A stretch of DNA of 64,000 nucleotides from Paracoccaceae bacterium. Its GTDB lineage: Bacteria; Pseudomonadota; Alphaproteobacteria; Rhodobacterales; Rhodobacteraceae. Where the stretch lies: assembly GCA_030065075.1 (NCBI GenBank), contig JASJDQ010000001.1, positions 1-64,000 on the forward strand. The letters are read 5' to 3'. Positions 33,729 through 42,396 of this stretch are shown piece after piece. Below the pieces are notes generated by a model. It was not told where the DNA came from, did not search any database, and worked only from the letters and a program-made list of their open reading frames with translations. Positions within the stretch are counted from its first letter, which is position 1; the number at the start of each line of letters is the position of its first letter. The translations under genes and the position numbers were made by a program.

Positions 33729-35182
33729 ATGACCGGAACGTTGTAAGGCCAGACGGCCGCGACGATGCCGAGTGCCAGGCAGAGGAGAACCACGATTGCG
33801 CTTATTCTGTCGGTGGCCGCGAAAACGATCGGGTCGTCTGTCATCTGACCGCGATGGGTCTTCATGACCATGCGCAGAAGCCAGTAAAGCAGCAGCGGAC
33901 AGATCAGCCAGAGAAGGCTCGGGAACGCATAAAGGGCCCGGACATCACCTGACGAGATATAGAGTGCCAGAACCAGTACCGATGCTTGGCTTGCGGAAAG
34001 CGAGATGCCGCGCAGGATCGGTAGATCGTCAACTTCGTAGGCGCGACCGGACGATGTCCGTCCGGTTTCTACTTGGTCCATGAGTTCGGCCTGACGTTTG
34101 ACGGCGGCGAGTGCCAGGAAAACAAACATGGAAAACCCCAGCATCCACGGCGAAAGATCGATTGCGCCTGCGGCACCGCCGGCCACGATCCGGATCGTAT
34201 AAAGCCCGCCGAGCATGAGGACATCGATGATCAGCTTGCGTTTGAGCCAAAGCGAATAGGCGAAGGTCGCCAGAAAATAGGCCCCCAGGACAACAAGGAA
34301 GCCGATATTTCCGGTCGCAATGCCGAGGATGAGCGCGGCCAGCATCAGACAGCCCGCAAGGCCCAGGCCTTGCGTCGCCGTAAGCGCACCGCTCGCGAAG
34401 GGACGCAGCCTCTTGCGCGGGTGCGCCCGATCTGCGGACAGATCCAGTAAGTCATTGATAACATAGACACTGGAGGCAGTCAGGCAAAAGGCAAGAAAGC
34501 CCAGGATCACCTGTGGCAGGAGTGACAGATCATGGGCCGCCAGAAGCGGTAGGAACAAGAGAACGTTCTTTGACCATTGGTGCGGACGCATGGCCTTGAG
34601 GATCGCCCGGGCAGTGCCGTTTGGCGGATCGATATGGGTGACGTTGCTGTTGGCGGTCTCTGCCGCGCGGCGCAGACTGCTGCCCGCACCTACCGTGATC
34701 GCAGCATTGGCGGCGTGCCAGACCGGGAGGTCTGCTTTTGCATCTCCGATATAGTCAAAACCCTTTCCGCCATAATGCTCTGTCAGGAAAGCGGCCTTGG
34801 TGTCCCCCTTGAGGTTGCGCCCTTCGGCGGTGCCATAGGCTTCATCAAAGAGCTCCGTCGCTTCCGCGATCGCCGTGACTTGCCGATGATCCGCGGCCGA
34901 GACCAACACCGTGCGCCGTCCCTGTTCGCGCGCTGTGCGTAATGTCTCGACGACCGCCTCATTGAGCGGCAGTTCACTTGCGTTGAGCACCACCTTGTCG
35001 GCGATCGCGGCCTTCATCTCGGCCTTCCCTCGGGCGATCCACCCGGGAAGCCGGGCAATCTGTAGCGGATCGCTTGCCACCAGGCGCAAGACAGCCTCAT
35101 GCAAGGTGTCGGTCTTGCACAATGTGCCATCCAGATCGGCGACAAGTACGGGGGATGCACTGGAAACTTGAGGTTCGGACAT
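33725..35182 (-). CDS. HAD phosphatase-UbiA fusion: polyprenyl-phosphate phosphoribosyltransferase
   Basis: About 485 residues. Residues 1-200 are a HAD phosphatase (VLVADLDGTLCKTD, VLVSAADHR, YIGDAKADLPVW). Residues 210-485 are a UbiA prenyltransferase with about eight helices. The first Asp-rich motif is YVINDLLDLSADRAHPRKR followed by LRPFASG, closely matching mycobacterial DPPR synthase (Rv3806c). SLWLKRKLIIDVLMLGG and YTIRIVAGG form the second. The UbiA half should join PRPP to polyprenyl phosphate; the HAD half should remove the 5-phosphate, giving polyprenyl-phosphate-ribose for DprE1/DprE2. Mycobacteria encode these activities on separate proteins. Start ATG 35182 is preferred over ATG 35212. 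It is convergent with the GT2 gene. Confidence 0.88.
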   Translation of the reverse strand: MSEPQVSSASPVLVADLDGTLCKTDTLHEAVLRLVASDPLQIARLPGWIARGKAEMKAAIADKVVLNASELPLNEAVVETLRTAREQGRRTVLVSAADHRQVTAIAEATELFDEAYGTAEGRNLKGDTKAAFLTEHYGGKGFDYIGDAKADLPVWHAANAAITVGAGSSLRRAAETANSNVTHIDPPNGTARAILKAMRPHQWSKNVLLFLPLLAAHDLSLLPQVILGFLAFCLTASSVYVINDLLDLSADRAHPRKRLRPFASGALTATQGLGLAGCLMLAALILGIATGNIGFLVVLGAYFLATFAYSLWLKRKLIIDVLMLGGLYTIRIVAGGAAGAIDLSPWMLGFSMFVFLALAAVKRQAELMDQVETGRTSSGRAYEVDDLPILRGISLSASQASVLVLALYISSGDVRALYAFPSLLWLICPLLLYWLLRMVMKTHRGQMTDDPIVFAATDRISAIVVLLCLALGIVAAVWPYNVPVI

Positions 35183-35483
35183 GACGCTTCGCTGGTTACG
35201 AGTGCACTTCACGATAGACTTCGGATCATTTGATTATTCCCTTTCAAGCAACAGATTTACCATCGTTTCGCCGAAGTGATCGTGAAGTGTGACCCAAGCG
35301 CCCCATATCGCTTTCGCAAACGCTACCGTCTGTCGCCCTAGGGAAACGCCACAAGATTTTTGCCACTTATTCCCGGCCCAAGTTTGACAGCGTATCGTGA
35401 ATGAACGAGCAATGTGCGCGTGAAGAGTGCAAGCGATATCTGGCAACTCCCTGCCAGCGCGTAAGAGAAAGTGCTATGACAAC
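35183..35483. other. Divergent promoter region upstream of ManC
   Basis: A 301-bp AT-richer gap between the divergent HAD-UbiA and ManC genes. TTGACA at 35384-35389 is a good -35 element for the plus strand, but the -10 at 18-bp spacing (AGCAAT) is poor. No hairpin or other clear signal was seen. Confidence 0.35.
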
Positions 35484-36899
35484 ATGGGTAGAGTGATCCA
35501 TCCCATTATTCTGTGCGGGGGTGCAGGAACCCGACTTTGGCCGACTTCTCGAAAAGCCTATCCCAAACAGTTCGTCCCGCTTCTGGGAGCGACTTCGCTT
35601 TTTCAGTCGACGCTGAAGCGCTTTTCGGGTGACGGCTTCGCAGCTCCTCTGGTGATGACAGCCGAGGCATTTCGATTCATCGCGACGGATCAGGCCGCCG
35701 AAATCGGATTGATGGACATGCGCGTCGTTGTCGAACCTGAGGGCCGCGACACGGCGCCGGCCATCCTCGCTGCAGCCCTCTTGCTTGATGCGCACCCTGA
35801 CGACCTCATGCTCGTGGCGCCATCGGACCACGTGATCACAGATCATGAGGCCTTTCTCGCCGCGATCGATGCAGGGCGGGCTGCAACAGAGCAAGGCGCG
35901 CTCGTCACGTTCGGTGTCAGGCCCGACCGACCCGAGACAGGCTACGGCTATCTTGAGCTGGAAGTTGCGACGAACGCTCCAGCACCTGTCAAAAAATTCC
36001 GCGAAAAGCCTGATCTGGCAAGTGCGGAGGCGATGGTCGCCGAGGGGCGGTTTTTGTGGAACTCGGGACTGTTCATGGGAAGAGTGCGCGATTTTCTCGC
36101 CGCTTTCGACACCCATGCGCCCGAATTGGTGGCCCCGACCCGGGCCGCCGTCGAAGCCGCGAAGGGGGATCTGGATTTTCTTCGTCTGGCTGCGGAACCC
36201 TGGTCGCGCATCAACGCGATTTCGCTGGACTACGCGATCATGGAGAAAGCGGAGAGGGTGGCGGCCATTCCGTTCAATTGCGGATGGTCGGATCTGGGAT
36301 CCTGGCAGACCTTGTGGGAAATTTCTGATGCGGATGCGGCCGAGAACGCGGTTGCCGGCTCGGCCACGGCTGTGGACTGCGAAGGCAGCTATCTCAGATC
36401 CGAAAGCCCCGGTGTTCATCTTGTCGGACTGGGGCTGAAGGATACGGTAGCCGTTGCCATGAGCGATGCCGTTTTGATCGCGGACCGGGCGCGGGTACAG
36501 GATGTCAAGAAAGTTGTGGAGGTGCTGCGCGCCGCCAAAATCGACCAGGCGGACGAGTACCCCCGGTTCCACCGCCCCTGGGGGTGGTACGAGACATTGT
36601 GTCTGGGCGACCGGTTCCAGGTGAAAAGGATCATGGTCAAACCCGGTGGCGTGCTGAGCCTTCAATCGCATCTGCATCGTTCGGAGCACTGGGTTGTCGT
36701 GGCCGGAACCGCCGAGGTGACAATCGGGGAAGACGTGAAACTCGTAAGTGAAAATGAAAGCGTCTATATCCCGCTCGGGACGCGCCATAGAATGGTCAAC
36801 CCGGGCCAGGTGCCAATGTACCTGATTGAGGTTCAGACCGGCGCGTACCTCGGAGAAGACGACATTACACGTTACGAAGACATTTACGGTCGAGACTGA
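35484..36899 (+). CDS. manC: Mannose-1-phosphate guanylyltransferase / mannose-6-phosphate isomerase
   Basis: A 471-residue bifunctional enzyme. HPIILCGGAGTRLWPTSRK is the nucleotidyltransferase loop; PKQFVPLLG and the segment VEPEGRDTAPAILAAALL follow. The C-terminal cupin domain (FHRPWGWYETLCLGDRFQVK, then SLQSHLHRSEHWVVV) carries the isomerase metal site. It makes GDP-mannose. ATG 35484 is chosen because MGRVIHP precedes the motif directly; the upstream extension has no homology. It is the first gene of an operon with the flippase-like protein and a GT-C enzyme, spaced by nine bases and then an overlap. Confidence 0.93.
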   Translation: MGRVIHPIILCGGAGTRLWPTSRKAYPKQFVPLLGATSLFQSTLKRFSGDGFAAPLVMTAEAFRFIATDQAAEIGLMDMRVVVEPEGRDTAPAILAAALLLDAHPDDLMLVAPSDHVITDHEAFLAAIDAGRAATEQGALVTFGVRPDRPETGYGYLELEVATNAPAPVKKFREKPDLASAEAMVAEGRFLWNSGLFMGRVRDFLAAFDTHAPELVAPTRAAVEAAKGDLDFLRLAAEPWSRINAISLDYAIMEKAERVAAIPFNCGWSDLGSWQTLWEISDADAAENAVAGSATAVDCEGSYLRSESPGVHLVGLGLKDTVAVAMSDAVLIADRARVQDVKKVVEVLRAAKIDQADEYPRFHRPWGWYETLCLGDRFQVKRIMVKPGGVLSLQSHLHRSEHWVVVAGTAEVTIGEDVKLVSENESVYIPLGTRHRMVNPGQVPMYLIEVQTGAYLGEDDITRYEDIYGRD

Positions 36900-36908
36900 G
36901 AGAGCGGC

Positions 36909-37913
36909 GTGGCGGGACACACGAAGCACATCGAACGTCGTTCGGCTCCCGGAAAGTTTGAGCCCAGTTTTAGCCGGACCGGATGGGTTTTGCTGATCTT
37001 CGTGGTTGTCATGGTGGGGGCCATTGCCCTGACCGGATGGCAGGATGCCAGCAAGGCCGTCCGCGAATTGGGCGCTTTGAAGCTGATGGCGCTTTGTGGT
37101 CTTGCGGGCGCGCATTACATTATTCGGGCGCTCAGATGGCATCTTCTGGTGAGAGCCGGTGGTGTCTCGACAAGTGTTTCTCAGAATATGCTGCATTTCT
37201 TCGGCGGCTTTGCCATGACGGCCACGCCGGGTCGGGTCGGAGAACTGATCCGGCTCCGTTGGCTGATGCGCGCGACAGGCCGCGGATTTGGGGATCTCCT
37301 GCCGGTCGCTTTTGCAGACCGTGCGATCGAGCTTGCCGCGATCGTCGGGCTGATTGCGCTCGCTCTTTCCATTGCAAGCCTTGGAACGACCGCCGCCTGG
37401 TGGGTCCTGCTCGCAGGCACTGTTCTTGTGGCGATCGCGTGCCGTCCGCAGATTCTGGAACTGATGGTTGTCTGGGCCTGGCGGGTGCTGGGCGGTCGTG
37501 CCGGGCGCTTGTTCGTCAAACTGAGACGACTGACCAGAAAACTCCGGCCTTTCATGCGTTGGCCCGTAATGCTGCCGACCCTTCTGATCGGCCTGGTCGG
37601 CTGGGCGTTTGAGGGTCTGGCTTTCTGGTTGCTTCTCGATTGGTTGGGGGCATCGATCAGCCCTGCGACCGCGACAGCCATCTTTCTGACGGCTGTTTTG
37701 TCCGGTGCACTTTCCGGCTTGCCCGGCGGTCTGGGGGGGACAGAGGCCAGTGCGGTTGCCCTTCTGTTGCTGCAAGGTGTTCCTTTGGAAACGGCTATTC
37801 TTGCGACGGCCATCATTCGTGTTGCCACACTTTGGTTTGCCGTCATGATCGGCTTTATCGTATTCCCCTTCGCCGAGATGGTCGCGAAGTCCGATGCAAA
37901 GGCGCGTACTTGA
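36909..37913 (+). CDS. Lysylphosphatidylglycerol-synthase-TM / flippase-like membrane protein
   Basis: A 334-residue protein with about eight membrane helices, start GTG 36909. GGFAMTATPGRVGELIRLRW is the conserved signature of the LPG_synthase_TM (UPF0104) family, followed by FADRAIELAAIVGLIAL and SGLPGGLGGTEASAVALLL. Members act as lipid-moving or membrane-channel modules in several pathways, and stand-alone members occur beside GT-C enzymes in glycolipid loci. It is coupled (TGATG) to the GT-C gene, so flipping of a polyprenyl-linked donor or intermediate is a reasonable inference. Confidence 0.8.
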   Translation: MAGHTKHIERRSAPGKFEPSFSRTGWVLLIFVVVMVGAIALTGWQDASKAVRELGALKLMALCGLAGAHYIIRALRWHLLVRAGGVSTSVSQNMLHFFGGFAMTATPGRVGELIRLRWLMRATGRGFGDLLPVAFADRAIELAAIVGLIALALSIASLGTTAAWWVLLAGTVLVAIACRPQILELMVVWAWRVLGGRAGRLFVKLRRLTRKLRPFMRWPVMLPTLLIGLVGWAFEGLAFWLLLDWLGASISPATATAIFLTAVLSGALSGLPGGLGGTEASAVALLLLQGVPLETAILATAIIRVATLWFAVMIGFIVFPFAEMVAKSDAKART

Positions 37914-39148
37914 TGCGCCGCCTGCCCCTTCCGTCGCTTCCGCTCATTTTGATCATTGCGCTGTTACTCCGCACCGTCTGGGTCATACTCATTCCCGTTG
38001 AGCCGATCTCGGATGCCGCAGCCTATGATCTGTTCGCGCGCAACATCGTCGAACACGGTGTCTACGGTTGGACGCCTGAAGAACCGGGTGCCTACTGGGC
38101 CGTGGGGGCCGCGGCGATCTATGCCGGCGCTTACACGGTTTTCGGGATCGGCGATCTCGGCGTGATCGCGGTCAACATGGTTTCGTCAATGGCGGCGGTC
38201 TGGGCTCTGGCCGTTCTGGGCGCGCGCTGGATAGACGATGAAGTCGGGCGTCTGGCCGCATTGCTGTTCGCCGTTTGGCCCCTGCTCATTCAATACACGA
38301 CGGTGATGGCCAGCGAGTTGCATTTCATCGCCCTTCTGCTTCTGGGGCTGGTCGCCTGGACGCAAGCCGAACTGACGACGCGCCGGGGCTGGCTGATGAT
38401 CCTTCTGTCCGGTCTTGCACTGGGGCTTGCCACCTATGTGCGCCCCGTTGCCTTGCTGGTTCCCGCGGCCCTGGCCGTGGCGGCATTGCTGCGAAGCCCG
38501 AAGCGCGGTGTTCTCCTGAGCCTTCAGGCAGCCCTTGTGACGGTCATCATCTTTGCAACGGTTTCGCCCTGGAGCGCGCGCAACGAACGCATCTTCGGCG
38601 AGCGGGTGTTCATGTCGACGAATTTCTGGCCGAACTTCTGGATGGGCAACAATCCCGAGACGACCGGGCAATATCAGCCTCTGCCAAGCGAGACCCATGG
38701 CATGGGCGAGATCGAACGGTCTGCCTATACGCGGTCCCTGGCCATGGAGTATCTGAAAGAGGAACCGGTCGCATTCGTCTGGCGGACACTCGGCAAGGCG
38801 CTGACTCTGCATGATCGGGAAACCATCGGGGTTGTCTGGAATGAAGCGGCGCTGAACAGGTTGTTCGGGCCGACGGGCGTCACCGCCGCCAAGGCGGTTT
38901 CAACCGGCTTCTGGTATGTCGCTCTTCTGGCGGCCATGGCCGGGATCGTGGCCCTCTGCCGCGGGATCGGCTGGTGGGCCGCGCTCCTGTCGATGCCGGT
39001 CTGGCTCTGGCTCTATTTCACGGCCATCCACGCCATCATCGTCGCCGGCGACCGCTATCATATCCCGGCGCTTCCGATGGTCGCCCTTCTGGCCGCGTCG
39101 GGGCTCAGATGGTTGCGCCAACCCGATTGGAAGCCGGACAAGGGCTAG
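37913..39148 (+). CDS. GT-C glycosyltransferase (GT39/PMT-like), no. 2
   Basis: A 411-residue polytopic protein from ATG 37913, which overlaps the upstream stop in TGATG. The first periplasmic loop reads VEPISDAAAYDLFARNIVEH, with the acidic residue of the GT-C catalytic loop, and GVYGWTPEEPGAYWAVGAAA. Later a second loop has NFWPNFWMGNNPETTGQYQP. It resembles the GT-C protein at 58379-59641 in the same loop (YRAPG versus YWAVG). It should use a polyprenyl-phosphate sugar on the periplasmic side and is the second candidate arabinosyltransferase. Its TAG stop shares CTAG with the convergent galE gene. Confidence 0.78.
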   Translation: MRRLPLPSLPLILIIALLLRTVWVILIPVEPISDAAAYDLFARNIVEHGVYGWTPEEPGAYWAVGAAAIYAGAYTVFGIGDLGVIAVNMVSSMAAVWALAVLGARWIDDEVGRLAALLFAVWPLLIQYTTVMASELHFIALLLLGLVAWTQAELTTRRGWLMILLSGLALGLATYVRPVALLVPAALAVAALLRSPKRGVLLSLQAALVTVIIFATVSPWSARNERIFGERVFMSTNFWPNFWMGNNPETTGQYQPLPSETHGMGEIERSAYTRSLAMEYLKEEPVAFVWRTLGKALTLHDRETIGVVWNEAALNRLFGPTGVTAAKAVSTGFWYVALLAAMAGIVALCRGIGWWAALLSMPVWLWLYFTAIHAIIVAGDRYHIPALPMVALLAASGLRWLRQPDWKPDKG

Positions 39149-40149
39149 CTGTTCGGAACATGCCGGGGCCCTTTGTAGCCTTCGGGATATTTCCGGTGCC
39201 ATTCCCAGGCGGTCTCGATGATGCTTTCGATCGAGGTGTATTCGGGCGCCCAGCCCAACTGGGATTTCAGCTTCGCCGGATCGCAGACAAGCGCGGTCGG
39301 GTCGCCCGGTCGGCGCGGGCCTTCCTTCCAGGCGATCTTCTCACCGGTGACCCGTTCGCAAGCTTCAATCACCTCTTTCACCGTGTAGCCGGTGCCCGAG
39401 CCGATATTGAACGCATCCCGCGTGGTCTCGCCGGTGGCTTCGATGGCCAGAAGATGGGCCTGGGCCAGGTCGTCGATATGGACATAGTCGCGCAGGCACG
39501 TGCCGTCGCGGGTCGGGTAATCGGTGCCGTAGACCTCGAATGCGTCCCGCATGCCAAGCACCACTTCCAGGATGCGCGGGATGATATGGGTCTCGGGATC
39601 GTGATATTCGCCGAACTCGCCGGAGGGGTCGGCGCCGCAGGCGTTGAAATACCTGAGCAGCGTGTAGCCGAAGCCATAGGCATGGGCGAAGTCGTGGATC
39701 ATCCACTCGACCGCCATCTTCGAGCACGCATAGGGGTTCATCGGCTGTTGCGGCGTGTTCTCGTCCATCGGTATTTTGTCGGTGAGCCCATAGGTCGATG
39801 AGGTCGAGGAAAAGAGCATGCGCTTCACCCCCGCCTCGCGCATGGCAACGAGCAGGCTCAGCGTGCCACCCACATTGTTGCGGTAATGGTATTCGGGGTT
39901 CTCGACCGATTCCCCGACATTGGTGGCGGCGGCGAAATGCATGACGGCATCCGCGCCAAAGTCTTTCAGCGTCTCGGTCAGTTTCTCGGTATCGGCGATG
40001 TCGCCCACCACAAGGGGGTTGTCACCGACCGCGCCGGGATGACCTTCGACCAGGTTGTCGTAGGCCAGAACATCGTGGCCCTTCTTGGCCACGTAACGCA
40101 GCGCGGCACCGCCGACATATCCGGCCCCGCCGGTGAACAGGATTTTCAT
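39145..40149 (-). CDS. galE: UDP-glucose 4-epimerase
   Basis: A 334-residue epimerase. ILFTGGAGYVGGAALRYVAK is the NAD-binding motif. SSTSSTYGLTDKIPMDE, then NPYACSKMAVEWMI with Tyr-X3-Lys, and DYVHIDDLAQAHLLA are GalE signatures; the ATG at 40149 starts MKILFTGG and overlaps the GmhB stop by four bases. It interconverts UDP-glucose and UDP-galactose and so supplies galactose to the polymer. Other UDP-hexose epimerase specificities are possible. It forms a minus-strand run with GmhB, HddC, HddA and a GT4 enzyme, an arrangement that suggests co-expression. Confidence 0.9.
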   Translation of the reverse strand: MKILFTGGAGYVGGAALRYVAKKGHDVLAYDNLVEGHPGAVGDNPLVVGDIADTEKLTETLKDFGADAVMHFAAATNVGESVENPEYHYRNNVGGTLSLLVAMREAGVKRMLFSSTSSTYGLTDKIPMDENTPQQPMNPYACSKMAVEWMIHDFAHAYGFGYTLLRYFNACGADPSGEFGEYHDPETHIIPRILEVVLGMRDAFEVYGTDYPTRDGTCLRDYVHIDDLAQAHLLAIEATGETTRDAFNIGSGTGYTVKEVIEACERVTGEKIAWKEGPRRPGDPTALVCDPAKLKSQLGWAPEYTSIESIIETAWEWHRKYPEGYKGPRHVPNS

Positions 40150-40700
40150 GGGGCGTCCCCTTCTTTCAGGATGATTTCCGCGGCCTCGGCCAAATTCGCG
40201 GCCTCGGCATCGAAGTCGGTTTCTACTTTGTGGCCATAGCCCGTGCGGACGACAAGGCTGCGACAACCCGCGTTTCGGCCCGCAAGCATATCCGAGAGGC
40301 TGTCCCCCACCATCCAGGAGCGTGCGAGATCGAGGTCGTGGTCTTGGGCGGCCTTCAAGAGCATGCCGGGACCCGGTTTGCGCATCGGGTCCTCGATCAC
40401 GCGCTGGTCGTTCTGGGTGGGGGCGAGCGGGCAGAAATAGAGGTCATCCACTTCTGTGCCGTCAGCGGCCAGTTGCGCCGCCATGACGGCGTGAACATTT
40501 GCCAGACCCGCCTCGGTCAGCTTGCCGCGTCCGATGACGGATTGGTTTGTGATCACAATCACCTTCCAGTCTGCTGCGCGTAGGCGCCTGATGGCGTCCC
40601 CTGCCCCGTCGATCAGCTTTACATCGCCCGGATCGGTCAGGTGATGCACCAGCTTGATGACAGTACCGTCACGGTCGAGGAAAGCGGCTCTGTTCCTCAT
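40146..40700 (-). CDS. gmhB: D-glycero-D-manno-heptose 1,7-bisphosphate 7-phosphatase
   Basis: A 184-residue HAD phosphatase of the histidinol-phosphatase branch. RAAFLDRDGTVIKLV carries the nucleophilic Asp pair, VIVITNQSVIGRGKL the motif II, and MVGDSLSDMLAGRNAGC motif IV. YFCPLAPTQNDQRVIEDP is the zinc-loop region, here with only the single Cys in this stretch, so zinc binding may be reduced. It removes the 7-phosphate to give heptose-1-phosphate. It overlaps galE and HddC by four bases each. Confidence 0.87.
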   Translation of the reverse strand: MRNRAAFLDRDGTVIKLVHHLTDPGDVKLIDGAGDAIRRLRAADWKVIVITNQSVIGRGKLTEAGLANVHAVMAAQLAADGTEVDDLYFCPLAPTQNDQRVIEDPMRKPGPGMLLKAAQDHDLDLARSWMVGDSLSDMLAGRNAGCRSLVVRTGYGHKVETDFDAEAANLAEAAEIILKEGDAP

Positions 40701-41404
40701 GAAAAGAGCCTTTCGGCGTCGATATTGGCTTGGGTCAGAGCCTCTTTATTGCCGATATCGCGGTGATATCCGTCATGCTCAAAACCCCTCATCCGGCCGA
40801 CGAAGGCCGGGATCACGTCAAATCCGAAATCGAAAACATTCATATCCGCGATCTCGCGCCACGCGTCGGCGTCAAGGACGTAGAGGCCCGCATTGGCCAG
40901 ATCGGAGGCGGGATGTTCGGGTTTCTCGATGAATTCGACGATGCGGTCACCCTCCAGCGTCGCGATCCCGCATTGAGACGGGTAAGCGGTTCGGAACAGC
41001 ATCATGGTCATCGGGTCGTCATGCGCGCGATGGAAGGTGAGCATCGCGGCGAGGTCCACGTCGGAAAGGTTGTCGGCATAGATGACGAGGATCTCGCCTG
41101 CGTCGTCCGCCCAGCTACGGTTCGCATGGACGGTGCCGGCGGATCCGAGAAGCTCCGGTTCATAGGCTTCCACCACAGCCAGGTCGCGGGTGGCGTTCGT
41201 CTTCTCGATATGGGCGCGTACCTGATCGGGCAGATGGTGGGTGTTCAGCAGAACGTCCCGGACACCCGCTTTCTCAAGCGCGTCGAACCAGTAATCCAGC
41301 ATCGGCTTGCCAGCCACGGGAACGAGGCATTTGGGCGTGGTTTCCGTAATCGGCCGAAGCCGCGTGCCAAGCCCGCCTGCCAGAAGAAGCGCTTTTGCCG
41401 TCAT
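40697..41404 (-). CDS. hddC: D-glycero-D-manno-heptose 1-phosphate guanylyltransferase-like
   Basis: A 235-residue nucleotidyltransferase. LLLAGGLGTRLRPITETTPK is the NTP-binding loop; VPVAGKPMLDYWFDALEKAG and LVIYADNLSDVDLAAML (metal Asp) follow. Size and context with HddA, GmhB and GmhA fit HddC of the GDP-D-glycero-alpha-D-manno-heptose pathway. A different nucleotide preference is possible because this superfamily switches easily. The start ATG at 41404 overlaps the HddA stop. Confidence 0.85.
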   Translation of the reverse strand: MTAKALLLAGGLGTRLRPITETTPKCLVPVAGKPMLDYWFDALEKAGVRDVLLNTHHLPDQVRAHIEKTNATRDLAVVEAYEPELLGSAGTVHANRSWADDAGEILVIYADNLSDVDLAAMLTFHRAHDDPMTMMLFRTAYPSQCGIATLEGDRIVEFIEKPEHPASDLANAGLYVLDADAWREIADMNVFDFGFDVIPAFVGRMRGFEHDGYHRDIGNKEALTQANIDAERLFS

Positions 41405-42393
41405 CAGAACGCGTAACGGTCGGAGATGAAGATCACGCGGCTGCCGCGCCGGTCGATGGAAAACGGCAGTTCCTTCGGGTGGCCGCAGGCGGCACGGATC
41501 GCATCGTGCTTGTCAGGCGGCGCCATGATCAGAAGAAAGCCGCCGCCGCCGGCACCGAGGAGTTTGCCTCCCATGGCGCCCGCGCCGCGCGCGGCGTTGT
41601 ACCAGTCATCGACCCCCTGGTTGGTGATGCCGAAGCCAAGGCTGCGCTTCAGCTCCCAGCCCTGGTGCAGAAGATCGCCGAAGGCCTTGAGATCCCCTTC
41701 CCCGCCCATGGTGAGCCGCATCTCGCCCGCCAGGTCACGCATTTGGCGAAGCACGGTCATCTTGTCGGCTGACCCTTCGGACTGCTTCTTCAGGATCACA
41801 TCCGCATCGCGCTGCTGCTCGGTGTACATCAGGATGATATGGCGTTCGAGCTCGCGCAAGAAATCGGGGCTTGTGGCCACCGGCTCCACATCGACCGTGT
41901 GGTCGGGGTTGAACTTGATGTAGTTCACGCCACCGTAAGCGGCGGCATACTGGTCCTGTCTCCCGATCGGCTTTTTCAGGATGTCGATTTCGATATCGCA
42001 GGCCTCCTGGCCCAGTTTCGACGGACTCGTGACCTGACCCTTGTAGGCGTAAAGCGCATTCAGAAGGCCCACTGCAAAGCTTGAGGACGACCCCATGCCG
42101 GTACCGGCGGGCACGTCACCCACGGTGGTGATTTCCAGCCCGTTCTCGCCGAGACCCGTAAGCCTGAGCGCCTCGCGGACGATGGTGTGTTCGATGGCAT
42201 CGACCCCGTCCGCGATCTCCACCTTGGAATAGGCAATCCGCGTCGTGTCCTCGAAGCGCGGACTGACTGTGATGTACATATGGTGGTTCACAGCGACCGA
42301 CAGGACGGCACCGTACTCGTGCTCGTAAAATGCGGGCAGATCGGTGCCGCCACCGGCAAAGCTGACACGGAAGGGGGTTTGGGTGATGATCAT
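41404..42393 (-). CDS. hddA: D-glycero-D-manno-heptose 7-phosphate kinase
   Basis: A 329-residue GHMP-family kinase. RVSFAGGGTDLPAFYEHEYG is the heptose-kinase-specific N-terminal motif, VPAGTGMGSSSSFAVGLLNA the ATP-binding loop, and GKLLGAGGGGFLLIMAPPDK the C-terminal motif 3. It phosphorylates heptose-7-phosphate at C1. Its N-terminal similarity to fucokinase/galactokinase-type GHMP members is normal. It lies four bases from a GT4 gene and overlaps hddC. Confidence 0.9.
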   Translation of the reverse strand: MIITQTPFRVSFAGGGTDLPAFYEHEYGAVLSVAVNHHMYITVSPRFEDTTRIAYSKVEIADGVDAIEHTIVREALRLTGLGENGLEITTVGDVPAGTGMGSSSSFAVGLLNALYAYKGQVTSPSKLGQEACDIEIDILKKPIGRQDQYAAAYGGVNYIKFNPDHTVDVEPVATSPDFLRELERHIILMYTEQQRDADVILKKQSEGSADKMTVLRQMRDLAGEMRLTMGGEGDLKAFGDLLHQGWELKRSLGFGITNQGVDDWYNAARGAGAMGGKLLGAGGGGFLLIMAPPDKHDAIRAACGHPKELPFSIDRRGSRVIFISDRYAF

Positions 42394-42396
42394 GGC

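Noticed and set aside
35367-37775. 802-codon minus-strand open frame
   Set aside because: It is the complement of manC and the flippase-like gene, with Gln/Arg/His-rich composition typical of antisense of GC-rich genes.
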